Assembly (NCBI RefSeq): GCF_033115175.1
Contig: NC_084839.1
Span: 38,053,501 to 38,117,500, forward strand
Origin: Lepus europaeus
Taxonomy: Eukaryota; Chordata; Mammalia; Lagomorpha; Leporidae
Reading direction: 5' to 3'
Length of the DNA stretch: 64,000 bases
Shown here: piece by piece, positions 35,691 to 48,600 of the stretch
Layout of the letters: the number at the start of each line of letters is the position of its first letter
Position numbering within the stretch: the first letter of the stretch is position 1
Program-made: the position numbers and the translations under genes
The notes under the pieces: generated by a model
The model's database searches: none
The model's input: only the letters and a program-made list of their open reading frames with translations
What the model was told of the DNA's origin: nothing

Positions 35691-37600
35691 GAGAGTGTAT
35701 GTCTTACCTGAAGGACAGGTCAGTCAGGGAAGGGACAGGGCTACATATTTGCTAAAATCCAATCTCAATAGCCCATAGTTCTGTGAAACAATGCCTGATA
35801 GATTAAAATATGTATTTTGCAGGGTGTTGAAAAGGAGGGATTATTTTATTATTTAACAATAACATTTTAAACATCAAAAAGAAATATAGATGTGGTTATT
35901 TTATTTAGAGAGAAAATTACGTGATTATTATCATTGTTTTATTTCAATCTCCGTTCTTCTTGCCCTCAATTTATTAGAAATACAAACAATGTTAAGCCTG
36001 GTCTTCACTAGGGGCCAAGTAAGGAACTCAGGAATAAGAGATGCTTATTGTTATTTTGACTCAAGCTACCAATTCACAAATTTCCTTTTGTGGAGCATTA
36101 AGTGACAAGCAATAGCCCATGTCCAGGAGGAAGAAGTGCCTCTTGGAAATGTGAATTGCCTGAGGTCATGTCAGTCACAGGTAAAAATAGCTGAAGGATT
36201 CTAAATGTGCAATGTTTTACCAGCAAACCTATTCATTCAATGACAGAGACCAGAGTCCTATGGCAGGTATGCAGCCAGAGGGCTCAGTGGATAAAGCAAA
36301 AGAAAACCAAGAAGCCAAAGGAAGCAGCAAATGTTCTTGAGCAGCCAACCTGGTCTCCAGAAGATTTTGGCAGAGCACATCTGATAGCTTCAGAAATCTC
36401 AGCACACCCTCTCTTGCTGCACCAGGGCAAGGGATTTGCCTGTTCCATGCATTGGAATCTCTGGACAAGATCCCTTCAGTTGCTTAGGGATGTATTTCAT
36501 ATAATATGGGCTTGCACTTTAAACTTTATTTTCTTTGCTCTGATAATATCTATTTTGAGAAGCAAACATTTTACTATATCTCTATGTTTAACAGAAAAAC
36601 TAGTGTTATCTTTTCTGCAAAATTGTGGTGGTATCTAGTTCTACCAGAGAGAGAAAGAATTGGCAGGATTAGCTTGCTTTTATGTCCTCAATTGTAATTT
36701 TCTTCCATAGCAACAGAAATTTTACGGGAAGACATTGCAGATAAACATGCAGATCCTTTGCAGATAAACAAGCAGAGCCTAGGCGGCGCCTAAGTATGCA
36801 AGTTCATGTCTGAATATCCTTGAGTTTCAAATAAGATCCTTCACTACCCATATCTATTTCATTTGAAATGGTTATTTCTTATTATGAAGTAAGGAACTTT
36901 AATTTTGGTAGAGAATATATAGCACTTGGGAAAGATGTTGATTTGTGTTTTGAGGATGGTTGTCTGGAGACAGGGGACAGGAAAGCCCTCTCTCTTAGCT
37001 TCCCTATTGAAAAAGAAAGCAAATAAAAGACAAGACCACATTATCTGAGAGTTAAGCCACTTTGGTCATTTTAGAGAACTGTTTTTTCCTAACCAAGAGT
37101 CATTTATTTCTTTTGTCATTGCCAAACATTCCCCAAGTGTTACTCACCAGAAATTAACATAGTTTCTTCATCTCTCCTCCCTGACAACCCTCATCTGCTA
37201 AAAGGGCTTTAAGGAGGTAACTCCCAAAGAAAATGTAGAGTGGATACACCATTCCCCTCACTTGTTTAGAACTATCTACTCTGGAGGTATCCAATGCGGG
37301 GTTGGATGTTCTCTTGTTTGAAAGTGGTCTTCACAAAAGTCCACATTTTAAAGCTATTTGGAGGAGCACAGAGAACCGAGAGAGAAAGAGTGGCACTAGC
37401 TTTCAGAATTTGAAAAGGTTATAGATGTCCATAGCAAGGTTAATTTTTATATGGCATATGCCACAAAATAGGTAAGGATAGGTAAGATCAATGATGTATG
37501 AAAAGAGGAAGAGGATCCAGAAACACAACAAAGCTGCTGTAACCAATGCTCCAGAGAAAGCCACCCTCAAGCAGAAACAGCCCACTGAGCATTATGAGGC
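35691..37600. other. Unassigned DNA
   Basis: A 143-codon frame at 36,207-36,638 has no recognisable domain. No gene or recent repeat seen. Confidence 0.5.
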
Positions 37601-38681
37601 CTGAGGCACAGAAAGAATTCTTCTTTCCAGGTCCAGATACATGTCTGCATCTGGTGTCACGGTCACACTACATAAAGAGGAGAGAACTCCATATATAAAT
37701 GAGGACAGAACGGCAATACTCTCAGAAAATTCCAACACAGAAGTTGGCTAAAGAGATGGATAAGGATTTAGCAGGGTACAGTGTAACAAATGAGTTAAGT
37801 CCAAGATAGAGAGAATGCATACCTACATTTCCAACCTTGGTGGCATTACCAGGAGCACCAGAACATGGCGTCCAAACATTGGGGGCAATATTATATTTCT
37901 CAATCCTTAAAACCAAGGGAACAAAAGCAAGCTTCAAGAGGGCACTGAGCATAGCAACAGGAAAGTTGGGACAGTATTTATTGCTGCTTCAAATTTTCTT
38001 TTCCAGTCATTTTAATTCTGAGGACACGTTACTCCTAATGCTACTGTTCATGTCCCAGTTTAACCAGCATAGGGAGGTCCTAGCTTTTTCATTCTATACC
38101 CATTTTCTTGCTTTCAATCCTAAAAACACATTGAATTCAAACAGCCTCCATAAAGTCTGTTTCCCAAGAAGACAAGGTGACCTTATTACATGAGTGGCAA
38201 CAGTTCTAGCTTCTAAGCACATTGTATCACAAACACAAAATGATAAATCAGTGCCGGTTTTAAAAATTAGCTTGGAATTGTTTTTTAAGCTAGATGATGA
38301 AGTAGCTACTAAATCAATGGAGCTTCCAAAATCATTCTATACACCAGGAGGGAAAGAACAACAAAACAGGTTTCTTAGCCTTGTACAGGGCAAGAGAGTC
38401 TTATAGCTACTTGCCTTAAGAGGGAGCGCTTTGGGCAAGATAAGAGAAAAACAAGAGGACTCCAACAAGGACTAATAAGAAAACCTACTAAAATGGAGGA
38501 GGGAATGAAAAGTGAACAAGTAGGGAAGACAGTGAAATTTGCACTGGAGGAGGAGCTGAGAGGTAACAGCCTTACACAAACAGCTGAAAGCATCTTCCCT
38601 CAGCCCCACGACTCGGTCCTCCCCACACAGGTCCCCATGACAACAGCATCCCAGCCACCCTCCTGGGAGCGCTCCCACTGC
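37601..38681 (-). other. Possible 3' UTR remnant of the ZNF512 retrocopy
   Basis: Lies directly downstream of the pseudogene stop in its reading direction. An AATAAA occurs on the reverse strand near 37,980, but I see no clear poly(A) tail, so the true 3' limit is open. Confidence 0.35.
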
Positions 38682-39356
38682 CTACTTCCTTCCTTGTGTA
38701 TGATCGGTCTTTGGGACCCTGACTTTCTGGAACTGCACTGGCACTGGCTCCTGCTCTGGTCCCTCACAGGAGGTTGACACTACCAGGTCCTCACTACTCC
38801 TCCTCAGATCCTTTCCTACTCTGGCACTCAGCTCAGTGTCAGGAAGCTCAATGCCAGGCTGCGGCCGCCTCCTGAGAAACCTTCCACTCCTGGGCTGCTG
38901 CCTCCACTTTTCTTCTTGCTGCTTCAGCTTTATCTTCATCAAAAACTTTTGGGGGTTCTTAGGCTTACAGTGAACCAATCCTCAGCATGGACAGAGTATA
39001 TGTGATATTTGAGCCCACTTTCTGACTAAATTCTTTCTGACATAGAAGACACCTGTATTTTCCAGCCACAAAGCTCCCCAGTGCACAGGAGCCCAAGTGA
39101 GCTTTAAGGCCAGATACACTACTGTAGGCAGCCTCACAACTCTGGCTAGGACACTGAAGAAATGATACTTCCTGACATCTGACTTCCACGTGTGTAGTAC
39201 TTCCTGGCTGAAGGCAGGTAGCCCAGGGCCAGTATATTTTAACTTCTGACCTTCAGGAACCAGATCCTGAAGTACCTTCCTCTTAGGCTACTCCTTGGCC
39301 AGTTCAGCAGAAGCCAACTCCTCCAGGTGGTACACAGCTATTATGGCAGAATGTCT

Positions 39357-39710
39357 TTTTTTTTTTTTTTTTTTGACAGGCAGAGTGGACAGTGAGAGAG
39401 AGAGAGACAGAGAGAGAGAGAAAGGTCTTCCTGTGCTGTTGGTTCACCCTCCAATGGCCGCCGCGCCCTGCACGCTGCAACCGGCGCACTGCACTGATCC
39501 GATGGCAGGAGCCAGGTGCTTATCCTGTCTCCCATGGGGTACAGGGCCCAAGGATTAGGGCCATCCTCCACTGCACTCCCGGGCCACAGCAGAGAGCTGG
39601 CCTGGAAGAGGGGCAACCGGGACAGAATCCGGCGCCCCCGACCGGGACTAGAACCTGGTGTGCCGGCGCCGCAAGGTAGAGGATTAGCCTAGTGAGCCGC
39701 GGCGCCGGCC
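39357..39710 (-). mobile_element. Young CSINE inside the ZNF512 pseudogene
   Basis: Near-consensus element with an 18-T tail and 9-bp duplication agaatgtct (39,348-39,356 and 39,711-39,719). It splits the pseudogene after the copy had formed. Confidence 0.95.
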
Positions 39711-40189
39711 AGAATGTCTCTTAACTTGGCTCCACTCTTTGGCTCCAGACTCATCTCCTTTAAGCACTCTGCTTTGTCCTGATTCTGGAAAGAAAAAGAT
39801 AGGCCCATGTTCTGACCTCAGGTGATATGCAAGCCCAGCCTTTGATTTCTATGATTTTCCACAGTGGTGACTTCTCAGGGTCATCTACTCCAGATCTGTA
39901 GTCCCTTTGCCACATTTTCTGACATGATACCCCAGATATCTGACAGATACCCCAGATACCCCATGATGCTGGTGAAGCTACTGCCGCAACTCTCACCCAA
40001 ACACCTGAGCTTTCCCAGTCTCTTGAAACTTGTTTGGAGCCATTCTCTTTTACTTGGCTCATCTATTTCATCAAAATGGGCAAACTATGAATGATGTGCC
40101 ATGGTGTAATACTTCATCCCCACCAGTGAACATGGATATTTCCCACAATGATGAAAAGTAAACATTTTCCTCTTTACAGTTCTCCATGT

Positions 40190-40468
40190 GTGTGGTTTTT
40201 TTACAATTTTTATTAATTGAGAGGTAGAGTTACAGACAGAGGGACAGCGAGACAGATAAGTCTTCCAATCGCTGGTTCACTCCCCAAATGGTGGCCAGAG
40301 TGGAGCTGATCTGAAGCCAGGAGCCAAGAGCCAGGAACTTCATCTGGGTCTTCCAGTTCCATTAGCACAGAGCTGGATCAGACGAGAAGCATTTGAACAC
40401 AAACCGGTGCCCATATGGGATGCCGGCACTGCAGGTGGAGGCTTAGCCCACCAGGCCACAGCACAGCC
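40190..40468 (-). mobile_element. Older CSINE inside the ZNF512 pseudogene
   Basis: Diverged element with duplications tctccatgt at 40,181-40,189 and 40,469-40,477. It cuts the pseudogene just after the first zinc-finger part. Confidence 0.92.
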
Positions 40469-41010
40469 TCTCCATGTTTCTTTAAACTCTCTATGGTTTT
40501 CTTTCCAACTGTCTTGCAGGTAGGACAAGAGACTCTTCCCTTATCCACAATTTGCAAGTACCACCGTTCCTCCAAACTGCCTGCTGCATGAACTGGTGGT
40601 TCCTTCTGAATAGGAAGAGGCTGGGGTTTGGGACTAGGCTGTTTTACGCTGTTGCTTCCTCCCATAAAGTTTATGCTTCTTCTGAGGAACTTTCCTAACA
40701 GTCTTCATCTTCCTCCTGCCTGAGTTTCCTTTTTCGTTTGGTTGCTGCTGCACCTGACCCTTCAACATGAGATGTAGTAGCTGGGTTGATCCTTCTCATC
40801 TTCATCCAGTAGGTAGATTTTCGGAAAGAGGCTGGAAAATCACCCAGTGGTTCACACAAATAGGCAGGTGATGAGCCAATTAAGGAGTCATCATAAGGAA
40901 AAGTATATTGGAAACTATTATCCTCTATGGAGCAGTGGGTGCTGGGCAGATACTACACTGAGTATCTGACATCTGACACTGAGTATCAGACATCACTCCC
41001 TCTCCACACC

Positions 41011-42543
41011 TAACAATTTCACCCAAGGGCTCCAGCCAGACCAATGGCCACTTCCACAATCTCCATTTTAGAGAATTTATATGGCCCAAATCAAAAACAA
41101 ACAAAATGGCCCTAATCTCAGGGACAACAGTCACCCTTTCCATTAGAGTCCCACATTCTTTTCTCCCACAAAGTTATAAGTGTTTCTTAGTTTCTTGTTC
41201 GCAGTATTGTTTTATGTTTTAGAAGAAAGATATTCTTCCAAAAGTAACTAATCGTTGCCAATTCCCCTTCCTCTGCTTAATTAATTCCATTACTGCTTTC
41301 CCACAAGATCCCCAGACCTCTGTCCCTTGTACCAACCCTCTTATCCTGGGTGTCCCCCAGCACTCTCAAGTCCTACTGGCACATGATAGCCAAGCTGTTA
41401 TTTTCCACTGCAAATGATGCAAAGCTTCACAGCCTAAATTTCAATTGACTCAGTTCTTTCAGAGTACCAGGAAGCAGAAACAGCAGGAGAGCTGCTAGGA
41501 AGACAGAGAAGTAGTCCTGAATTAACTTCATCCTAAAACAAAGGTAAAGCTCAGTGGCTCAGATACACCAGAAGTTTCCCTGTAACCTCATGGAGAAAGA
41601 TCCATTCTTATCACCTCTTTCCTTTTGCAAATATTAGAAGCCTTCACTCTGTGTCACAGACTAGTGAGGTTAATATTCCCCCGTATCCTTGAGGCTGGAT
41701 TGATTTTATGTACCACTTAAAACTGTGAAAGTTTTACTTAACCTGATTAATAAAACTTTTTATTTAAAATATTAATAAATGATTTACAAGATGAAACCAC
41801 AGAAGCCTATTAGCTGTGGACCCTGTTAAATAATAAATTTGTGTTTACTGCATTGTAAACCACTAGGTAAAAATCAAAAACTTTTAAAACTGCTTACTTT
41901 CTTAGAGAACAGAACTTCAGCTCAATTAAATGCCTGGAAATAGAAGCAAAATTGAATTCCCCTTTTCTCAAGTGATGACAGAGAAAGCTTCAAATTACTG
42001 TGGTATTCATGCAGCAAGAGGACAGCAGGCTACATAGTTCATTAGTATCTCCTATGAAGATGAAATCTACCAGTGGCATTAGGAAAGAGATTACCTATTT
42101 AAAATACTGTGAAATATTTAATTTGAAGAAAGTTACAGAAAAATGTAACCATCTTATCAGTGGGAAACTTTCATTTAAGCAGTATAATGTATTTGGGAAC
42201 TCAACACAGTATAATTTTCAAATCCCCTCTTCAATGCTCAGGCCCACAAAGTTCAGTCGTGTCCTACATTAAAAGCCGTGCTCATGACAAATGCACTGAA
42301 ATGGGGCAGCTTATGAACAGCCAAGATGTTTTGTGTCTAACAAAGGAGACCCCACATCAGAAAGGAGCACATGCTAAGGCTTCTCAAAGAAAGAAAAGGT
42401 CCATATTTGTTGCTATAAAAAAATTCTATGAACTAAGTTACTCTCTTTGCAAACATGTTGCATTCCATGCAGCTTCAGTATTTCTGATTATTATTATAAT
42501 TATTATTCAGTATTTCTGATTATTCTGATTAAAATATTAGGAC
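41011..42543. other. Unassigned DNA
   Basis: May hold the worn 5' end of the ZNF512 retrocopy up to about 41,180. A 119-codon frame at 42,160-42,519 has no recognisable feature. cagtatttctgattatt is repeated at about 42,476 and 42,508. Confidence 0.5.
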
Positions 42544-42553
42544 TCTAATTTCA

Positions 42554-42900
42554 TTTTTTTTTTTTTTTGGACAGGCAGAGTGGACAGTGAGAGAAAGAGA
42601 CAGAGAGAAAGGTCTTCCTTTTGCCGTTGTTTCATCCTCCAATGGCTGCCGTGGCTGGCGTGCTGCAGCTGGCGCACCGCGCTGATCCGAAGGCAGGAGC
42701 CAGGTGCTTCTCCTGGTCTCCCATGGGGTGCAGGGCCTAAGCACTTGGGCCATCCTCCACTGCATTCCCCGGGCCACAGCAGAGAGCTGGACAGGAAGAG
42801 GAGCAACCAGGACAGAATCTGGCGCCCCGACCAGGACTAGAACCCGGTGTGCCGGCACCGCAAGGCGGAGGATTAGCCTATTGAGCCATGGCACCGGCCT
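42554..42900 (-). mobile_element. Young CSINE
   Basis: Reverse element with a 14-T tail. 'tctaatttca' lies at 42,544-42,553 and 42,901-42,910, running into T on both sides. Confidence 0.95.
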
Positions 42901-42915
42901 TCTAATTTCATTTTT

Positions 42916-43724
42916 ATTAGGGAAGGTCTAATATCAGCTGAATAGATGTGAGAACCTGGAGTAATACGAGAATGAAGAAAATCCTGTGCCTTAAAATTTA
43001 GAGTATATTTTATATTGGGATGGATGGCTAGATAGATACTTAGATGAGCACAGAATTAAGCATGGGAGGTAATTTCATTTATTAATAAAGATCTATTGTC
43101 ATCACAGTTAACACAGTTAAGTACTTATTAAACAGTTGGAATATGGTCATCAAATAAGCAAAGATCCCTTTCTGATGTAGTTTAGAGTCAGATGGCAAGC
43201 ACAACAAATAAGTAAGCCACAAGCAATGAAATAAGGTGCTCAGTGCACAAGCTGTGAAAAGTAGAATAAGGTTAGGAGGATTTTCATTGTCATATGTACA
43301 CAGGGATAGGAATGGTGGTCAGGTGGCTGTTACACAGGACTTGATCAAAGTTTTGGTCTTTGGAAGTACAACTACTCATTGGATAGACAGAAAGAGATAA
43401 AAAATTTAAGATAAGTATTATATCATAGAAATTGTATGTATAAATGTCTCTATGAATATTTATTCTCTCTCAATAGAAAAAAAGCTTTTCACATAATCTT
43501 ATGTAAATGCTCTTTTAGGAAGTACATTCTCATTCTGATGTTTTCAACCTGGCCTTTTATTAACAGATACCTGATACATCATGGATTAGTGGAAAATGTA
43601 CAATTTTAATATCAGTTATTAGCATTTGATTTTTAGAAAATATGCTATACAGAAGGTGGTGATATATATATATATGTATATATATATATTCAAGCTACTC
43701 ATTGAACTGTTAATGCATTATAGA
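42916..43724. other. Unassigned AT-rich DNA
   Basis: No gene. A (TA)n microsatellite near the right end is listed separately. Confidence 0.5.
43662..43690. repeat. (TA)n microsatellite
   Basis: Alternating AT with one G interruption. Confidence 0.92.
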
Positions 43725-44025
43725 AAATCTTTATTTTAATTTTATTTAAGGTATACAAATTTCATGTATTTCCTATATACAGATTTAGGAACATAGTGAT
43801 ATTTCCCACCCTATATTCCTTCCTGCCCCGACTCCTAGCCTTCCTCCTCCTTCTCCTTTTCCCTTAATTTTTACAAAGATCTATATTCAGTTTACTTTAT
43901 ATTCATAAGACTAACCCTACACTAGGTAAAGACTTCAACAAATAGTATGAAGAAAAATTTAAAAAAAAAAAACACTGTTCCTCAACAGTCGAGACAAGGG
44001 CTGTAAATAATTATGAAATCTCCGC
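43725..44025 (-). mobile_element. L1 3' end, reverse
   Basis: 'ttatttaaggtatacaaatt' through 'caacaaatagtatgaagaaa' to 'cctcaacagtcgagacaagg'. The same series occurs at 56,078-56,360, so both come from one L1 subfamily. Confidence 0.8.
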
Positions 44026-44119
44026 TATATAATATGGATATAGTAATTTTAAGCATACAATCAACAACCTCAAAGAGTTTGTAGTTTCACACTATGAATT
44101 GCTGGTACTTACTCAGGTG

Positions 44120-44330
44120 CCACCTTTATTCCTGTGTCAACTCTGATTCAGGTGCTTTACACATGCCAACCCGCCTAGACTTCGTGACAAGTGATGGCGT
44201 CATCATTACCTCCCTGACATGGATGAGGAAATCGAGGCCCAGAGTGCTTCAGTGACTTACTCAAGGCAGCAAAGCTAGTTAGACTCAAAGTTTCAGTTTA
44301 CACGGTGTGCCCTTAGAGCCTGCTCTCTGT
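44120..44330 (-). mobile_element. MIR element, reverse
   Basis: 'caggtgctttacacatgcca', 'tggatgaggaaatcgaggcc' and 'gtgacttactcaaggcagca' are MIR core words in reverse. Confidence 0.75.
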
Positions 44331-44710
44331 CGCTCCTCTAGGAGGATACAAATCAGTACACAGACACGTTCAGTATGATGGTAGAAAATTCTTTGCCGAG
44401 GAATCTTCCATCTGCCTGAAATAAACCTCATGCCAGTTTTCATGGAAGCCTGCACACTGGCAATCCATTTAGCACTGATTATGGAGCCTAGGTAATAAGA
44501 GATGGGGAAGAATGTCAAGCAACCTGAGGAAGGAGTAATGATTCAGACTCAGATGACATCAAGAGCTTGAGTCTGTTCTGCCCACCGTCCCAGCAGGCAC
44601 AGAGCACTGTCTAGAACCTGGTCAATTCCAGAGCTCTCCATTCCATGACAGGTGAATTCTCCCCAGAATTTCTCTGCTCTAATCACATGCCAGTTATGAA
44701 ATTATATTTC

Positions 44711-45045
44711 GGGGGCCAGCACTGTGCATAGCAGGTAAAGCTACTGTCTGTAGTCCCAGCATCCCATATGGGTGCCAGTCCAAGTCCCAGCTGCTCCACT
44801 TAACGATCCATCTCTCTGCTATGACCTGGGAAAGTAAGAGAAGATGGCCCAAGTCATTGAGCCCCAGCACCCGCGTTGGAGACCTGGAAGAAGCTCTTCA
44901 GTCCTGGCTTCAGACTGGCTCAGCTCCAGCCATTGTGGTCATTTGGGGAGTGAACCAGCAGATGGAAGCCACCCCCCCCCCTTTTCTCTCTGCCTCTGTA
45001 ACTCTGCCCTGGAAATAAATAAATAAATAAATATTTTTTAAAAAG
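44711..45045 (+). mobile_element. CSINE with C run
   Basis: Head 'gggggccagcactgtgcata'. A run of 10 C at 44,972-44,981 replaces part of the (CT)n region. A weak 'aaattat/cattt' repeat flanks it. Confidence 0.92.
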
Positions 45046-45397
45046 AAAGAAAAAAATTACGTTTTGGTGAGTGCAAAGATTTTTACGTTTTTGTATATTT
45101 ATATGGCAATTTATTTTCCTGTACAAAAATGTTTTCATTTAAAATCCTCCTGGGCATTGTGAGTACTTGATGTATTCAATGAACTAGCTCATATAAATTT
45201 AAGAAATTTCTCCTAATAATATTGCTTCAGCATTTTTAATGGTAATTGTTTATGTGGCTATAAAGTTATAACAGAATTAAAGAAAAGGCATTAGAATTTG
45301 TATTCTAATATTATTTTATAGACATTATTGGTCTACTTATTTAAACAACACATCAGTATGTCTTTGTAATGGGTGTAATAGGGCATGATTGGAGATT

Positions 45398-45426
45398 TTT
45401 TTTCTTACTATTTGACAGGTAGAGTT

Positions 45427-45457
<31 letters not shown>

Positions 45458-45706
45458 AAGGTCTTCCTTCCATTGGTTCATTCCCCAAATGGCTGCCACG
45501 GCCGGCACTCTCTGATCCAAAGCCAGGAACCAGGTACTTTTTCCTGGTCTCCCATGTGGGTGCAGGGGCCCAAGCACTCCGCTCTCCTCCCGGGTCACAG
45601 CAGAGATTGGACTGGAAGGGAGCAACTGGGACTAGAACCTGGCTCCCATATGGGATGCCGGTGCCACAGGTGGAGGATTAACCAAATGAGCCACAGTGCT
45701 GGCCCC
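45398..45706 (-). mobile_element. CSINE with 14-bp target duplication
   Basis: Perfect catgattggagatt at 45,384-45,397 and 45,707-45,720. Confidence 0.96.
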
Positions 45707-45812
45707 CATGATTGGAGATTGTTACGCTTTGGAGAAAGAATTTACAGAAATAATAAATTAAAGTAATCTATTGATATGACATTATCCTGTTTGTTTTAGT
45801 AAAATTCTGTTT

Positions 45813-46149
45813 TGTTTTTTATTTGTTTGTTTGTTTGTTTTGGACAGGCAGAGTTAGACAGTGAAAGAGAGACAGAAAGGTTCCTTCCATTGGTTCACTC
45901 CACAAATGGCCGCTACGGCCAACGTGTTGTGCCAATCCAAAGCCAGGAGCCAGCTTATTCTTCCTGATCTCCCATGCAGGTGCAGGGTCCAAGCACTTGG
46001 GTCATCTTCCACTGCCTTCCCGGGCCACAGCAGAGAGCTGGACTGGAAGAGGAGCAGCCGGGACAGAATCCAGCACCCCAACTGGGACTAGAACCTGGGG
46101 TACCGGCACCACAGGCAGAGGATTAGCCTAGTGAGCTGCAGTGCCGGCC
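45813..46149 (-). mobile_element. CSINE with (TTTG)n tail
   Basis: The tail side is a TTTG repeat (45,818-45,840). agtaaaattctgttt at 45,798-45,812 matches agtaaaatgctgttt at 46,150-46,164 with one change. Same orientation as the SINE 106 bp upstream, but with its own duplication. Confidence 0.95.
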
Positions 46150-46164
46150 AGTAAAATGCTGTTT

Positions 46165-46777
46165 AAACTCTGTAAATTGGCTTCTGCTCCATAAAATAAA
46201 ATGCCATATAAGGTCAGATTCCAATGTGTCACATATGTCATATAGATTTGTAAGTTTTTCAACATTTTGTCATCAGACCAATATAAGATTTAAGTAATAT
46301 TTTTAAATGAGTTCCATAGGCTATTTTTAAGAATGCATTATTTATATTTTCATAGTAATGTCCAATGTGTTTAGGAGTCAGACTTTAGGCAACCTGAGCC
46401 ATCCAGGACATATCACATTCAGTAAAAGAGGCTGTCACAAGCCCATGCACTTCGTTGCCTAGGTGAAATATACCTTCTAGCAACCTTCTTGGTGGAGAAA
46501 CAGGGGAGTATGAGAAGCCAATGTCTCAAGGAGTAAGAAACACAAAAGAACAGACACTACAATAAATTTTAACAGAATGGCTAAGTAGAATTACATGGAA
46601 AAGTGTCAACAACCCTATTATGTCTTAACATCCTCAGAAGTTAATAATTAATAATCATAATAAAATATATCCTAACCATCAGGAACTGGTTAAATTGTAC
46701 TCAGTATCTCGCTAGTTACCAAAGGTGGGAGGGGAAGTGTACAGATCCTTTTCTGAGTGGTTTTAATATTTAAAAAT
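46165..46777. other. Unassigned AT-rich DNA
   Basis: No gene or named repeat. Confidence 0.5.
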
Positions 46778-46787
46778 GGAAACTTCA

Positions 46788-47078
46788 GGGACAGGCATTT
46801 GGACTAGCAGTTTAAATGTCCATGTTCTCCATTGAAGTGCCTGTGTTCAATACCCACCTCTGACTCCTGAATCCAGTTTCCTGCTAACACACACCTGGGA
46901 AGCAACAGTGATGCCTCAAGTAATTCGAATCCTGCCACCCACATTGGGAGACCTGAATTGCACTCTCCGCTCCCAGAATAACATTTTTGGAGTGAATTAT
47001 TACATGAGAACAAAGTCTCTCTCGCTTTCTCCTTCTCTCTCCTGCTCCCTCTCCCTCTCAACTAACTAAATAAAACTA
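46788..47078 (+). mobile_element. CSINE, very old type
   Basis: Strongly diverged, ending in a CTCC-rich stretch and 'aactaactaaataaaact'. ggaaacttca (46,778-46,787) and ggaaatttca (47,079-47,088) are likely target duplications. Confidence 0.82.
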
Positions 47079-47184
47079 GGAAATTTCAACATGTCACTGC
47101 TACTAAGCCTCTATAGACCATTTCCTCCAAGTTATCACACAGACAAAATGAAGCTTTTTAAGATACTTGAGGCAATCGATGAAA

Positions 47185-47330
47185 TGCTAAATCTGATCAG
47201 ACAACTTGAGCTCTAGTCCGCCACTTACTTTGAGCAGGTACTTTAACCTTCCAGAGTCCCTGGCTTGCCATGTGAAAAAGAGGTCACTAGCACCCATCCT
47301 CCCCATCAAGACAGACATTTGTGACAATTA
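47185..47330 (+). mobile_element. MIR fragment
   Basis: 'cttgagctctagtccgccac', 'gagcaggtactttaacctt' and 'tgccatgtgaaaaagagg' follow MIR order. Confidence 0.65.
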
Positions 47331-48224
47331 ATTTTTTCCACATGAGAACACTGCCAAAATTATAAACAGCTTCCTCAACTCAGACATCATTACTGAATAA
47401 ATTATAATGAACAATACATTCTAATGAAGTGATGTCCTCCAAAAACAAAAATAATAATATCTCATTTTTCCTCAAGGAACATTGATCTAAGCCAATGGTA
47501 ACACAACACAAAGAAGCTGGCTCCTAAACTAACCAAATACTTATAGAATTCATTAAAAGTTCTTTACTTGGCCTCATATTTGATATTGGGCAAATTAAAC
47601 CATTATAAATATGGAGTGAATTAATCACTAACTTTCCATTTTTGAAAGCCTCCAGCCATAAGATAACCCACCTACTTTAATATTTTAATAAAAAATAAAC
47701 ATGTGAAAGAAACTACAGTTACGTGCTGCAAGCAGTTCAGTCCAACAGACCATACACTTTACAGTGGTGTGTCCCTAAGATTCTATGGGCACCTGAGCTT
47801 ATGTACAGATACACTCTATAAAATTCACACAATGACAAAATCAACCGACTGCATCTCTCAGAATGTGTCACCACTGTTAACCAAACATGACTGCAAGTGC
47901 AATCTTTCCCCAAGCTACATTACCTTCTCCAACTTTCCCCAACTTAATTCTATATCCCATTTAAGTAACAAAAGATCTCAGACTGAGTGTACCCTCATTG
48001 CTAGTCATTCCTACTGGGGATAACTAGAGAGTCTGAGAATTCAGAATGGAAACCAGCTGTAAACTAGATAGCAGGAAGCAGGGAGGATTCTGTGAGGAAG
48101 CCATGCGGCAGTGAGTGAGGACAGCTGTGGAACTTCAGTCCATAGCCCTTCACTCTGAAGAAGTCAATGAGGAGGAAGGAGGTGAAGATAGGTCTAAGAG
48201 GCAGCCAGCTTATGTCAGTTCTCT
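47331..48224. other. Unassigned DNA
   Basis: A 106-codon frame at 47,703-48,023 shows no domain. No gene called. Confidence 0.5.
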
Positions 48225-48485
48225 ACCAATGCCATAATTGTCACATGTGTAGCGGCTTAAACCCCCCCCCCACCCCATGTATACCTTATAGTTCTATAGG
48301 ACAAAAGCCCAACACAGATCTAACCAGGCTAAACTCAAGGTGTCAGGTGAGTGGGGACTTGGGGGTGGGGGGCTGTTTCTGTAAACTGTAGGACTCATTT
48401 CCTTGTTTTCTCCAGTTTCTCAAGGCTACCCACATTCATTGGCTCCCAGTCCCTTCCTCCATCTTCAAAGCCAGCAATGGTGAGT
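48225..48485 (+). mobile_element. Ancient interspersed repeat, family not named
   Basis: 'agcggcttaaaccc' with a run of 10 C, 'cttatagttctataggacaa', 'aggctaaactcaaggtgtca' and 'tccatcttcaaagccagcaa' are a word series common in mammalian genomes. It appears to be the same family as 54,570-54,930. Confidence 0.65.
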
Positions 48486-48600
48486 CAAGTACTTCTCACA
48501 AAACATCACATCAGTGTAAGTACCTCCTCAGCCTCCTCCTCTCATATTGAAGACACTGGTTCTTAAATTGGGTAGATTGAGATCATCCAGGATAAACTCT

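Larger units (their letters stand above)
38682..41010 (-). pseudogene. ZNF512: Processed pseudogene of ZNF512 (zinc finger protein 512)
   Basis: Read in reverse, pieces of ZNF512 follow in order: the S-T-Y-W-M-K-M-R-R block (near 40,810), the first finger region with [15 protein letters not shown] (about 40,495-40,540), the region after it (39,720-40,180), Q-D-L-V-P-E-G with F-S-Q-E-V-L (about 39,205-39,270), the finger with [11 protein letters not shown] (about 39,090-39,130), and the basic C-terminal tail to the stop at 38,682. ZNF512 is a nuclear C2H2 protein with many exons. Here the exons are joined without introns, so this is a copied mRNA. It is dead: a TGG to TAG stop at 39,288-39,290, frame shifts, a short duplicated stretch near 40,960-40,990, and two CSINEs. 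The N-terminal 30 or so codons are not clear, and no target duplication was found. Confidence 0.88.

Noticed and set aside
38682..38978. Functional zinc-finger protein gene on the - strand
   Set aside because: It is the C-terminal part of a ZNF512 retrocopy with stops, shifts and SINE insertions upstream.
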